Source: Dictyobacter vulcani
GTDB lineage: Bacteria; Chloroflexota; Ktedonobacteria; Ktedonobacterales; Ktedonobacteraceae
DNA: 64,000 nt
Assembly (NCBI RefSeq): GCF_008974265.1
Contig: NZ_BKZW01000002.1
Span: 186,001-250,000, forward strand
Direction: 5' to 3'
Shown: in pieces, positions 55,449-64,000 of the stretch
Numbering within the stretch: position 1 is the first letter of the stretch
How the letters are laid out: each line of letters opens with the position of its first letter
Made by a program: the position numbers and the translations under genes
The notes under the pieces: model-generated
What the model was told of the DNA's origin: nothing
The model's input: only the letters and a program-made list of their open reading frames with translations
Databases searched by the model: none

Positions 55449-56174
55449 ATGCTTCGCTTCTTGGGCCTGGCGACATCGGTGGTGGTTGGTGGTCTGTGCG
55501 TGGTTGTGCTCTTTGTTGTGGTCTTACTGGCGTCTTTTGACGCCGTTGTGACGGACTCGGGCGGTCCTGCTGGAGGCGGCAGTGTCATCACCGGAGCATC
55601 CGCGAGTGGTACGCAGATTGCGACCTCTGCGCAGGTATTGGAAGAGGAGCGAGTCTATGGATTGATGTCCAATGAATACAGTATCTCTCATGATCCGATT
55701 ATGCAATCGGTGTATCAATTTTGGGTGGACTCATGTGGTTTCAATGGCGTGATTTGTGATGTGGCGGTCAGCGGGAATCTGCAATGTGTCGAATTTGTCA
55801 CCGGAGCTTTTTATTTGGGTGGGATGCGCCTCCCGTATGTGGGCGACGCGATCACGTTTTGGCCTAACTATGCGCATCAACCTGGATGGGTGCGCATCGC
55901 GACGACGAATGGTTATCCGCAGCCCGGCGATATGGTGATCTGGCAGGGGGGACACTTTGGGCATATTGCCATTGTCATGGCTGTTGAGAAACCAACCTCT
56001 GGGCATGCTGGTTCTGTCACCGTCGCGCAAGGGAATGGGCAGGGAAACCGCTGGGATGCCGCCCACCTGCAAAATTCTGGCAACTGGTACACCATGTCGC
56101 TGCACCAGGATGGGACGCTTGAGACCTGGCCTGGCTATCAGGTGTTGGGCTATATCCGCCATCAAGGCGCGTAA
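55449..56174 (+). CDS. CHAP-domain peptidoglycan hydrolase of the T4SS
   Basis: 241 residues. N-terminal membrane span (VVVGGLCVVVLFVVVLLASF), a Ser/Gly-rich linker, then a CHAP (NlpC/P60-type) domain at about 95-235: catalytic Cys in NLQCVEFVTGAFYLGG, GDMVIWQGGHFGHIAIVMAVE with the catalytic His, and an N-terminal-type QGNGQGNRWD. It should cut stem peptides in the wall so the conjugation channel can pass, the role of VirB1 or TcpG in Gram-positive systems. GAGAATAG upstream is a weak ribosome site. Confidence 0.88.
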   Translation: MLRFLGLATSVVVGGLCVVVLFVVVLLASFDAVVTDSGGPAGGGSVITGASASGTQIATSAQVLEEERVYGLMSNEYSISHDPIMQSVYQFWVDSCGFNGVICDVAVSGNLQCVEFVTGAFYLGGMRLPYVGDAITFWPNYAHQPGWVRIATTNGYPQPGDMVIWQGGHFGHIAIVMAVEKPTSGHAGSVTVAQGNGQGNRWDAAHLQNSGNWYTMSLHQDGTLETWPGYQVLGYIRHQGA

Positions 56175-56213
56175 TTTTGTTTTTTTCTTATAGCTATCGA
56201 AAGGATCTATTCT

Positions 56214-56507
56214 ATGTTATCTTCACACGTTCTGGCTTCTTTGCTTTCTCTCGCTTCACTCCATGGCTTCGTGGTGGCTGATATTGGATCGGCGATCAGC
56301 GGTGTGGCGAATCTCCTGGCTGGCTATCTGGGTGATGTCCTTATTTTTGTGCTGGTGATTGCTGGCTATTTATACATGACCTCCATTGGTGATGCGCAAA
56401 ATGGCGTCCATGCGAAACGTGCGATTGGTGCTGCCGTTGCCGGTGGCATTCTCGTCGCGGTCGCGGTCAATTTCGGGCCAACCCTGGCACGGTTGTTTCA
56501 AAAATAA
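56214..56507 (+). CDS. VirB2/TrbC-like small membrane protein
   Basis: 97 residues, AAAGGATC upstream. Two hydrophobic segments (LASLLSLASLHGFVVADIG as a signal-like start, LLAGYLGDVLIFVLVIAGYLY) and a second span near the C-terminus (RAIGAAVAGGILVAVAVNFG). The last block (DAQNGVHAKRAIGAAVAGGI) is a TrbC/VirB2-type feature, so it could be the pilin or a small channel subunit. A fragment of a second copy follows at 63812-63898. Confidence 0.8.
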   Translation: MLSSHVLASLLSLASLHGFVVADIGSAISGVANLLAGYLGDVLIFVLVIAGYLYMTSIGDAQNGVHAKRAIGAAVAGGILVAVAVNFGPTLARLFQK

Positions 56508-56522
56508 AGAGAGGAGGTCTTT

Positions 56523-56945
56523 ATGTCAACACCATCAGCGCGTTATCAGATTCCGACGCACTTAAATGTGCCGGATAAAATAGCACTTCCGTTATTTGGG
56601 ATTACCTTTCATGTGACGATCCGCCAGGGGCTGATCTTTTTGTTGGGCTGGAGTACCGCGTTTAATCTCTGGAACCACCTGGAGGGATTGCATGCCTTTG
56701 GTCTGGTCGGTCAGGTGTTGCGGCTGCTCTTCCCCGTGTTCCTGGCCGTGGCGACCTTTATCATCGCGACCCTGAAGTTTGGAGGTTGCTATGTGGAAGA
56801 ATGGGCGGCCCTGTTCCTCCGCTATCGTCGAAAACCGCCCGTCTCGTTGTGGCGGCCGATTGCTCTGGCTGAAAGGACGACATCAACAGCGGATCTGTCT
56901 ACATCCACCCAAGAAGAAGAAGAGGAGATGACTGCATGGCTCTAA
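56523..56945 (+). CDS. PrgI/VirB3-like T4SS protein
   Basis: 140 residues, AGGAGG six bases before the ATG. KIALPLFGITFHVTIRQGLI, then two membrane segments (FLLGWSTAFNLW, LLFPVFLAVATFIIATLKFGG) separated by a short turn: the PrgI family pattern, the Gram-positive counterpart of VirB3. A basic segment YRRKPPVSLWRPI follows, then an acidic tail. Its end overlaps the VirB4 start by ten bases, so it is co-translated with VirB4, with which PrgI-type proteins interact. Confidence 0.82.
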   Translation: MSTPSARYQIPTHLNVPDKIALPLFGITFHVTIRQGLIFLLGWSTAFNLWNHLEGLHAFGLVGQVLRLLFPVFLAVATFIIATLKFGGCYVEEWAALFLRYRRKPPVSLWRPIALAERTTSTADLSTSTQEEEEEMTAWL

Positions 56946-59704
56946 CGAAATCGCCGCCGCCGACACAGGTTGAGCGGCGTGAAGCCGCCTTGATGCGCAC
57001 GCCGAAGAAAGGAAGCGTCCAGGAGCGGTTCGTGGATGTCCGGACGATCCACGATGATGTGCTGGCGCTGGCCACATCTACGCCAGGCTGCTATGAGTAT
57101 GCGACCGTCTTGCAGATCGAGGGGATCAGCTATGATTTGAAGAGTGAGGAGGAGCAGCGCCTCATCAATGATCTCTATCAGGCGTTTTTGAGTGCGCTGT
57201 CCTATCCAGTGCAAATCTTGTGGCGTGTCTTGCCCTTGAATCTCTCGGCCTACCTGGCTCAGTTTTCGGGGGAGGGTGCAGCGCTTGAACATGGTATCTG
57301 GGAACCACTCATGGATTCGCATCGCCGTTTTCTGGAACAACTGGCCTCTCAGCGCACGTTGCTGGACCGTAAAATCTATCTCGTGGTGCGTGTCCAGCAC
57401 ACGCCTGCTCACGTCTCATCACCATGGCAGAGGGTATTGCCACATGGCAAACGCCAGCACCAGCAGCATGCGGCCATGTCATTAGCGCGCGCACGCCAGG
57501 AATTGGATGTCCGCGTCAGTGACATTCTGCGTGTGCTTGCCAATATGCATGTCAGCGTCCGCCGTCTTGCCGGTGAGCAGGAGTTGGCTCCACTGTATTA
57601 CTCATGCCTGCTGCCGAAACGCGCGGCCATCTATCCACTGCAGCCAGAATTGGTGGCTGGCCTTGAACGTCCCGTGGTCGTGCAACCACGCTCGAACATG
57701 GTTCAATTATCTGGTCGTGATCGGAAGAAGAACGACGTTCCTCCAGAGAGTGTTCCGGACGCTTCGCAGGTTGCTCGTTTCTCCCAACTGGCTGATTTGA
57801 TCGCTCCTGCGGCGGTCATCGTGTCGCCAGATGTCGTCAAGATTGAGGAGGAGTATGGGCGCACGCTGGTCGTGTCGCATTTGCCACGTATGGTTGCCCC
57901 TGGTTGGCTCCGGCCGCTGGCCGAACTCGATGAGCCGATGGAGGTGAGCTTTCATGTCCAGCCGCTGAACTCCTCATTGATGGTCCAGCAGTTCCGCCGA
58001 CGGCAAATGGAGTATCAGTCCTCGCGCATGATCGCCCACCGCAAGGGCAATGAGGTGGACCCTGATTTGAAGATTGCCGAGTCGGATGTGGATGATTTGA
58101 TTGATCGACTGGCGAGCGGTGAAGAACGAATGTTGGATGTCTCGATGCTGGTCCTGCTGCGTGGAGCGAGCCGTCGAGAGGTACAGGAACGCACTGAACG
58201 CGTGCAATCGGTGTTGCAGAATATGCTGCTCAAGGTCCGCAGTGCGCTCTTTGAGCAAGAACAAGCCTTCCGTTCGTGCCTGCCCTATGCCCGCAATCAA
58301 TTGAGGCGAGGTATCCTGCTGGATAGCCGTAGTGCGTCGACCATGTTTCCGTTTTTATCCAACTCATTATTTCATCCCGAGGGTATTCTCGAAGGGATTA
58401 CGCCGCAGGGAGATCCGGTCATTTTGGATGCCTGGAGTGCGGAGATGGCCAACGCCAATCGTATTATTCTTGGTCCTCCCGGCTGGGGCAAGTCACATCA
58501 GGTCAAAGCGTCAATTATGCGTATGGCCCTGAAGTATGCCTCTAATCCATTGCAACCAAAAGGAGGAAAGACTCCTTCCCAGGCCTTTCAAGTCATTATT
58601 ATTGATCCGGAACGTGAATATGGTCGTTTGACCGCGGCGCTCGGCGGTCAGGTCATTCGCCTGGCCCCGGGATCGACCCACCATATTAATCCCTTTGATC
58701 TTCCTCGTCGAGCGACAGATCGACCGGCCAGACACGAAGCCGACCACGGGGATCGGTTGGCGGATCATGTGCAGAAGTTACATTCGTTGTTGGAAATTAT
58801 GCTGGCTGATCGGGCTCCTGATCACGTTGGGAAACTGACCGCCAATGAGAAAGGCTTACTGGATCGCGGCCTGTATGAATGTTATCGGAAGGTCGGCATT
58901 ACCACGGAGAGCAAGACCCATGATCGTCCGGCGCCCTTGATGCGTGATCTGTATGATGTGCTGGAGAGCGGCATCTGTGGTCCTGATCCTACCAGCCTGA
59001 CCCAGCGTCTGCGTCGCTATGTCCATGGTTCGCTGGCTGGCCTCTTTTCAGGCCCATCTAATATCGCCCTTGATAGCGCGGTGATCGTCTTTGATATCCA
59101 TGATATGGAGAGTGAACTCCGCCCGATCGGGTTGTTCCTGGTCTCCAATTTTGTCTGGACGCAGTCGTTCCAGTCCTCGATTCCCAGACAGTTGATCGTC
59201 GATGAGGCGGCAACCCTCTATCAGTTTGAAAGTGGCGCGCTCTTTCTCGAGGATCTGGTGCGCCGGGCTCGCAAACACTACCTGGGAGTGACCATTATCT
59301 CGCAGCATCCCGTGATCTTCCGTGACAGTGCGATCCCGGCCAACTGTGCGACCCATGTGCTGATGCGGCAAGATGCTACTTCCTTAGATCTCGTAGGTTC
59401 GATGTTCAAACTGTCGGATCGTGAGATCCAATTGCTGCGTCGGCTCAGTATCGGAGAAGCCTTGCTGACGACCAGCGAGAAGCGCCTGCATGTGCGTTTT
59501 GAGACCAGCGAGCTTGAGCACATCCTGGCGACCACAGATCCACGCGAGATTGCTCGTTGGAAGCAGGATCCCACGTATGCTCACGTTGAGCATATTGTGC
59601 AGAAACTTCTGGCCTTCGATCGCGTCCTTGGGAGGCAACAGGAGGATGAAGAACACACTGCTTCAGCCGCATTGGACCCGTTGCCTCGAGAAGAGGTTCA
59701 ATGA
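56936..59704 (+). CDS. virB4: VirB4-type conjugation ATPase
   Basis: 922 residues. N-terminal domain of about 400 residues (CagE/TrbE-like; LATSTPGCYEYATVLQIEGI), then the RecA-like core with Walker A GPPGWGKSHQ near 512, a phosphate-sensor strand VIIIDPEREYGRLTAALGG typical of VirB4, Walker B RQLIVDEAATLYQ near 751 and VTIISQHPVIF. VirB4 powers assembly of the channel and pilus. It ends with an ATGA overlap into the next gene. Length is normal. The acidic tail (QEDEEHTAS) is unremarkable. Confidence 0.93.
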   Translation: MALTKSPPPTQVERREAALMRTPKKGSVQERFVDVRTIHDDVLALATSTPGCYEYATVLQIEGISYDLKSEEEQRLINDLYQAFLSALSYPVQILWRVLPLNLSAYLAQFSGEGAALEHGIWEPLMDSHRRFLEQLASQRTLLDRKIYLVVRVQHTPAHVSSPWQRVLPHGKRQHQQHAAMSLARARQELDVRVSDILRVLANMHVSVRRLAGEQELAPLYYSCLLPKRAAIYPLQPELVAGLERPVVVQPRSNMVQLSGRDRKKNDVPPESVPDASQVARFSQLADLIAPAAVIVSPDVVKIEEEYGRTLVVSHLPRMVAPGWLRPLAELDEPMEVSFHVQPLNSSLMVQQFRRRQMEYQSSRMIAHRKGNEVDPDLKIAESDVDDLIDRLASGEERMLDVSMLVLLRGASRREVQERTERVQSVLQNMLLKVRSALFEQEQAFRSCLPYARNQLRRGILLDSRSASTMFPFLSNSLFHPEGILEGITPQGDPVILDAWSAEMANANRIILGPPGWGKSHQVKASIMRMALKYASNPLQPKGGKTPSQAFQVIIIDPEREYGRLTAALGGQVIRLAPGSTHHINPFDLPRRATDRPARHEADHGDRLADHVQKLHSLLEIMLADRAPDHVGKLTANEKGLLDRGLYECYRKVGITTESKTHDRPAPLMRDLYDVLESGICGPDPTSLTQRLRRYVHGSLAGLFSGPSNIALDSAVIVFDIHDMESELRPIGLFLVSNFVWTQSFQSSIPRQLIVDEAATLYQFESGALFLEDLVRRARKHYLGVTIISQHPVIFRDSAIPANCATHVLMRQDATSLDLVGSMFKLSDREIQLLRRLSIGEALLTTSEKRLHVRFETSELEHILATTDPREIARWKQDPTYAHVEHIVQKLLAFDRVLGRQQEDEEHTASAALDPLPREEVQ

Positions 59705-62526
59705 TGATGATGGATCCCAAACAAAAGCGTGACGTAAATTCAGGGGTCTCCGGTTTTTCGTTCCAGGATAACCGCTATGTTGTGTGCGTGATTCCTTCCG
59801 CTCGAGAGCATGAGATGGCAGGCATCAGCCTCACATCGGCTATGCATAGTCTGGTGCTGGATAAGCATGCTCCGATCGCGCTTGAACTCACCGGTATCGC
59901 CACGCAGCGTCGTCTATTGATCCGCGCCAAGTCCCAGGAAGGCCTGGATCATGCAGTCACCCAGTTGCGAGCGCGGTATCCACAAGCCGATTTTCGCAGG
60001 ATGGCAGCCACCGATGATCCTTTTGTCCTGTATCCGGGTGAGACAGTTTCAGCCGTTGAGTTGAAGGCTGGGGCGGCTTCATACCTGCCGTTGCGTTCCT
60101 GGGAGGAGACCAGTGTTGTTTCTGCCAGCGCCCAGGATCCCCTTGTGGGGGTCCTGGGCGCGCTCGATCAACTGCCGGATGGGGTGCGCGTGATCTCCCA
60201 ATTGGCACTCATTCCTGCTCCACTGGACTGGTCCCGGCGTGATCAACGCAAAGCCCTGGAACATGCCCTGGAGCCCGAGCGCCAGCAAGAACGACAGACG
60301 CAGATCGCCCGGCAACGTCAGGCTGGTGAACAGGCGCCAGGTTTTCCTCTGCTTTTGTTGGGTGTGGCTCTCCTGCTCTTGATCATCAGTTATCGACAAT
60401 GGCAAACCTTGCTGCCAGCCTCGTTGCTCACACAAGCGACCGAGTTTCTGCAAGGAATGATGACCCCTCACCACGGTCAAGCATCTCTGCCTGGAGGATT
60501 GCCACTTCCTCTGTTTCTGCTGCTGGGTGTTCTCTGTCTCCTCTTTATAGGAATAGATCAGCTTCGCAGGCATGCTCGAAAGGCCCCGTTATATGATCAG
60601 GCACTTGTTGGTCATAAGACCTCGCAAATGGCCTATCGAGTGCGCTTTCGCCTCTATGTTATCCGTGATGTGCACTGTGTGGAGACAAAGCGTCATCTTT
60701 CTCGATCAAGGCTGTTTGCTCCCTTGTTTTCGTTCTTCTCTCAGCGGCGAAAAGATCAGTACTTGCTGGCACGATTGATTGCTGCCTATCGCCAATATCA
60801 TCTGGCCTCTGGGAACTATTTTGTACCGAAGCGACTTTCATCGCGCCGGGCTGTGCGCTCTGTCCAGGGCTATCACGGTTCTTTGGGGACAGCAGAAGGA
60901 TGGTGGAGTGGCCTTCCCTCTTCGCGCCATATCATGAGCGTCGATACGCTGGCGTCCCTCTGGCATCTGCCCGTGGCTCAGTTGCTCTCCAACCTTGCCT
61001 TTTTCGAGCACACATCAATGCGTACCCTTCCACTTCCCTTGCCATTGGCGCAGCGTTTCCCACGAGGAGCGCCTATTGGCATAGCCCAGCATGCTGGCCA
61101 TCACGTGCCGGTAATGATTCCCCATGAAGCCCTGGCAACCCATCTGTTTATCGGCGGTAAGTCAGGCGAAGGCAAGAGTACCTGTCTGGAGTACCTGGCC
61201 TGTGAAGCCATGCAGCAAGGAGGCTTAGTCGTCATTGATCCGCATGGCGATCTGGTCGAACATATTCTTGCGTTGGTGCCAGAACGGCGTAGCGATGATG
61301 TGGTCTTGCTCGATCTTTCCGATGAAGCGCATGTCATTGGCTTTAATCCCCTGGATGCCAGTCTGGGCCGTGGACGTGATAAGGCCATTTCTGATCTCTT
61401 GAAAACGCTGGCGCATATCTGGGCCTCATCCTGGGGATCGCGCATGGAAAATGCCTTTGAATATGCACTCCGGACCTTATTTGAAGCCAATCGAGTCCTG
61501 GTAGCACAAGGAGAACCACAGCGCCAATATACCTTATTGGACGTGATGATGGTGCTGACCAATGAGCACTTTTGCCAGGCGCTTCTCTGCCAGATCGAGG
61601 ATCCCTTTATCTTACGCTGGTGGAACCTCTACTACAATCCCTTGAACCCGCTTATGCAGCGCGAACGTAGTGATCCAGTCCTCTCCAAAGTCGCAAAATT
61701 CGAGAGTCAACTGGCTCGCCGCATCGTGGGACAATCGCTCTCCACCGTCAATTTTACCGACTGTATCCAGCAGGAAAAGATTGTCCTGGTCAAGCTTGCG
61801 AAGGGCGTCGTCGGTGAAGACGTCGCACGGCTGCTCGGTGCGACCCTCCTGGGTCTCTTACAGATCACCCTGGAAGAACAAGGCAACCTGGTCGAGCAAC
61901 AACGCAAGCATCTTGGCATCCTCATTGATGAATTCCAGGTCCTCAAAGGTGTCGACTGGGCAGCAATGGCCGAACTACGCAAATATGGTGCTGCCTTCTA
62001 CCTGGCCACGCAATCCCTGGAATATCTGGCTGACATAGATGCTTCACTTCTGCATGTCGTCCTGGCCAACGTCAAACAATACATCGTCTTTCACATGTCT
62101 GCCAGCGATGCAAAAGAGATCCACGCCGAGCTTGGTGTGGAGGCCGATGATATTGTGAATCTTGATACCTACATGTGTTATGTCAAGCTCCTCTATCAGC
62201 AACATCGGCAACCAACCTTCTCGATGAAGCTTTCTCCTCCGCTACGTGGTGATCAGCAGCACGCCGAGCAAATACGTCAGGCCAGCCAGAATCACTATAC
62301 CGTTTCAGCGCCACTCGTTGATGAACAGTTACGCAATGCAATGGCAGCCTCACTGATGCTCATGCCTCCCTGGGATGAAGATGCGGGTCAACCTACTTCT
62401 CCACAACTCAAGGATGAAAAGCCATCAGCCTCTCTCGCCCGACAACACCATGGCTACCGCGGGCGCAAAAGTGAGGAGAAGCGCGAGAAAGCACACTCGG
62501 CCAAGCAGCAAGAAGGAAGAATATAA
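59701..62526 (+). CDS. VirD4/TraD-like coupling ATPase (TraG/HerA-type)
   Basis: 941 residues. Two membrane spans lie near 218-285 (FPLLLLGVALLLLIISYRQW, LPLFLLLGVLCLLFIG) after a soluble N-terminal domain. The ATPase has Walker A GGKSGEGKST near 484, the strand VVIDPHGDLVEHIL, Walker B LGILIDEFQVL near 740, and ATQSLEYLADI, typical of TraD/TraG coupling proteins and DUF87 helicase-like ATPases. It would bring relaxase-bound DNA to the channel. The C-terminal 140 residues are low-complexity and basic. Its ATG overlaps the VirB4 stop (ATGA). Confidence 0.9.
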   Translation: MMMMDPKQKRDVNSGVSGFSFQDNRYVVCVIPSAREHEMAGISLTSAMHSLVLDKHAPIALELTGIATQRRLLIRAKSQEGLDHAVTQLRARYPQADFRRMAATDDPFVLYPGETVSAVELKAGAASYLPLRSWEETSVVSASAQDPLVGVLGALDQLPDGVRVISQLALIPAPLDWSRRDQRKALEHALEPERQQERQTQIARQRQAGEQAPGFPLLLLGVALLLLIISYRQWQTLLPASLLTQATEFLQGMMTPHHGQASLPGGLPLPLFLLLGVLCLLFIGIDQLRRHARKAPLYDQALVGHKTSQMAYRVRFRLYVIRDVHCVETKRHLSRSRLFAPLFSFFSQRRKDQYLLARLIAAYRQYHLASGNYFVPKRLSSRRAVRSVQGYHGSLGTAEGWWSGLPSSRHIMSVDTLASLWHLPVAQLLSNLAFFEHTSMRTLPLPLPLAQRFPRGAPIGIAQHAGHHVPVMIPHEALATHLFIGGKSGEGKSTCLEYLACEAMQQGGLVVIDPHGDLVEHILALVPERRSDDVVLLDLSDEAHVIGFNPLDASLGRGRDKAISDLLKTLAHIWASSWGSRMENAFEYALRTLFEANRVLVAQGEPQRQYTLLDVMMVLTNEHFCQALLCQIEDPFILRWWNLYYNPLNPLMQRERSDPVLSKVAKFESQLARRIVGQSLSTVNFTDCIQQEKIVLVKLAKGVVGEDVARLLGATLLGLLQITLEEQGNLVEQQRKHLGILIDEFQVLKGVDWAAMAELRKYGAAFYLATQSLEYLADIDASLLHVVLANVKQYIVFHMSASDAKEIHAELGVEADDIVNLDTYMCYVKLLYQQHRQPTFSMKLSPPLRGDQQHAEQIRQASQNHYTVSAPLVDEQLRNAMAASLMLMPPWDEDAGQPTSPQLKDEKPSASLARQHHGYRGRKSEEKREKAHSAKQQEGRI

Positions 62527-62529
62527 TCT

Positions 62530-63804
62530 ATGTCTACAGCAACCAGACTTAATGCTACAGAGGCGCAGCATTATAAAAAAATATTCTATGCCGAAGAAAT
62601 CGATAGCGATGCCGGTCCTCAACAACGGCTATTGTACTGGTTACTCCAGCATCCTTTTCAAGATTGTGAAGACATAGCACTCGCCCTGCAATGGCATCCT
62701 TCCTCAGCTTATCGTCGTGTACAACAAGCGATAGAGCAAGGCCTGGTCGAAGCTATTGCCTACCAATGCCATCGCACCAAAGCGACATCCTTCTACCATC
62801 TTTCTCCGACAGGGATCCATACTATAGCTCGTCAATCAGGTGCATTGCCACATGAAGTCGCGATACGCTGGAAGCAGCGCGATAGCGATCTCTTAACATG
62901 GCTACCACGTCTGCAATCCGAGTGTGCCTTGCAACAAATAATAAACCGCACTATTGAATACTGGGAAACATCCACACCGTCCCATATACATACATCCTGG
63001 AAATGGCTGCATGAATATCACGATCCCTTTACTCATATGCCTCACGCAAAGATACCAGTAGCTGATGCTGTGCTCACTTTTGCCAGATCAGACACATATT
63101 TTCATCTCTTCTATGTGCTTGATCCTGGCTACGCTGCCAGGCACAGCAAATCTATCATCCAACAAAGAATCCAATCGCTACTCCACTTCCAAAAAGCATT
63201 TGCACAACATTATCCAGGACAACCATTTCCCTCAATGATCATCGTGACACCATCAATCCAGAATCAAACACCCTGGATTGAAACCATCAATGAAACTCTT
63301 TCCGCCTATCCAGATACGCAACTTGACATATTCGTGACCACCTGCGCTTATGATGAACCTTTATCAGCATTTCCAGAATTGACTGCTGTATCTTCTCAAC
63401 GATCTTCAGTATCACTCTACGAAAAAACGCCCGGGACGAAAATAAGGCTTCCCTATTGCCCAGTAGCGGATGATAGCAGCCAGCCAAAAGCTATCATCCA
63501 AGGTCATTTCATGCAACGAGCCGCACAACTTACCCCTGACAAAGAGAGAAAAATTCCAGAGAAAGAAATAATCGCACTCCTGGGATTGCGTCTATATCGT
63601 CGCCACCTGGACCTTCTTATCATGCTCTACCACCACCCCCAACTCTCGCGCAAAGATATCGCCTCTCTGTTATATATAGATGAGCCAACAGCGAGGCGTT
63701 CCCTCACCGAGCTTATCCAATGGAGATGTGTGACTGCCCGCAAGATACAGCGAGGCACCTTTTTCTGTTTAACCAACCGCGGCCAACGGTTTACTACAGC
63801 TTGA
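62530..63804 (+). CDS. Replication-relaxation family protein
   Basis: 424 residues; GGAAG before the ATG, three bases after the coupling gene stop. The first 100 residues form a winged helix: LLYWLLQHPFQDCEDIALAL, SSAYRRVQQAIEQGLVEA and YHLSPTGIHTIARQSG. This is the signature of the replication-relaxation (PF13814-type) proteins found on Gram-positive and Chloroflexota plasmids and ICEs. A second winged helix lies near the C-terminus (RKDIASLLYIDEPTARRSLT). It probably binds the element's origin. No relaxase (MOB) gene is visible in the window. Confidence 0.82.
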   Translation: MSTATRLNATEAQHYKKIFYAEEIDSDAGPQQRLLYWLLQHPFQDCEDIALALQWHPSSAYRRVQQAIEQGLVEAIAYQCHRTKATSFYHLSPTGIHTIARQSGALPHEVAIRWKQRDSDLLTWLPRLQSECALQQIINRTIEYWETSTPSHIHTSWKWLHEYHDPFTHMPHAKIPVADAVLTFARSDTYFHLFYVLDPGYAARHSKSIIQQRIQSLLHFQKAFAQHYPGQPFPSMIIVTPSIQNQTPWIETINETLSAYPDTQLDIFVTTCAYDEPLSAFPELTAVSSQRSSVSLYEKTPGTKIRLPYCPVADDSSQPKAIIQGHFMQRAAQLTPDKERKIPEKEIIALLGLRLYRRHLDLLIMLYHHPQLSRKDIASLLYIDEPTARRSLTELIQWRCVTARKIQRGTFFCLTNRGQRFTTA

Positions 63805-63811
63805 GGCAGAT

Positions 63812-63898
63812 TTCTCAGACGGCGTGTATGCCAATCGCGCGATTGGGGCTGCGGGTGCAGGCGGAATTTTGGTGGTTGCCGCAGTCAACTTTGAATGA
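63812..63898 (+). pseudogene. Fragment of a second VirB2-like gene
   Basis: Immediately after the relaxation gene, one frame reads FSDGVYANRAIGAAGAGGIL and VVAAVNFE to TGA at 63896. This matches the C-terminus of the 97-aa protein (QNGVHAKRAIGAAVAGGILV, AVAVNFG). No N-terminal part or start is present. It marks an old duplication or a recombination junction at the end of the conjugation operon. Confidence 0.7.
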
Positions 63899-64000
63899 TC
63901 AACAGGCTACTTACCTACTAACCCGCACACATGTTGTACCGCAGGTCGGCGGTGAGGATGCAATAAAGATTGAAGATATCCAGGCCAAAGTGTTTGTTTC
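63899..64000 (+). other. Right end of the window, no gene assigned
   Basis: About 100 bases after the remnant. Possibly the beginning of another gene, but too little sequence to judge. Confidence 0.3.

Overview
The window looks like accessory DNA from a filamentous, spore-forming soil bacterium of the class Ktedonobacteria (phylum Chloroflexota). This is inferred from the gene mix: XRE-NACHT-membrane STAND protein, eukaryotic-type Ser/Thr kinase with a C-terminal membrane anchor, RiPP clusters, F420/LLM oxidoreductase, DUF1152 and YwqG-like proteins, and a Gram-positive-type T4SS with a replication-relaxation protein. No rRNA, tRNA or CRISPR array was seen. Gene content is patchy and pseudogenes are common, so this is a plastic, mobile-element-rich region.

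Layout. 1-14.9 kb: small XRE regulators divergently paired with a ~70-aa protein family (two copies here, a third near 43 kb), a NACHT STAND protein coupled to an FAD oxidoreductase, two resolvase-like proteins, a kinase operon, a hydrolase, several broken genes, an intact tyrosine integrase (13990-14868) and the decayed tail of a second one (about 7.55-7.74 kb). 15-28.7 kb: a class I lanthipeptide locus on the minus strand (precursor 27419-27634 with 12 Cys, LanC, LanB, truncated LanT-like exporter, truncated FtsX-like permease). It is interrupted by an IS remnant and by a ~4.5-kb stretch without convincing genes (16.1-20.6 kb). 28.5-37.3 kb: pseudogene remnants, then a GC-richer plus-strand block with a coiled-coil protein, a RAD52-like annealing protein, an unknown protein and a 1714-aa DNA methyltransferase-helicase fusion.

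37.6-53.8 kb: cargo. The highlight is a compact minus-strand graspetide operon that has not been given a name here: a 48-aa precursor (42609-42755), a perfect 22-bp hairpin, an ATP-grasp ligase and a protein-isoaspartate-methyltransferase homologue. This is the architecture of aspartimide-forming graspetides (fuscimiditide/amycolimiditide type). Around it are an LmbE deacetylase, LLM oxidoreductase, DUF1152, YwqG-like, DUF3592, nucleotidyltransferase, MazG-like and RmuC genes, plus several frameshifted regulators. 54.0-63.8 kb: a plus-strand conjugation operon (VirB6/TrbL-like, CHAP hydrolase, VirB2-like, PrgI/VirB3-like, VirB4, VirD4/TraD-like, replication-relaxation), followed by a fragment of a second VirB2-like gene.

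How it fits together: the integrase, annealing protein, methyltransferase-helicase and T4SS could be parts of one or more integrative conjugative elements whose cargo includes two RiPP clusters. Large element genes are intact, while many small accessory genes carry single-base frameshifts at homopolymers or in-frame TGA codons. That contrast suggests real decay of cargo rather than uniform sequencing error, but raw reads would be needed to prove it.
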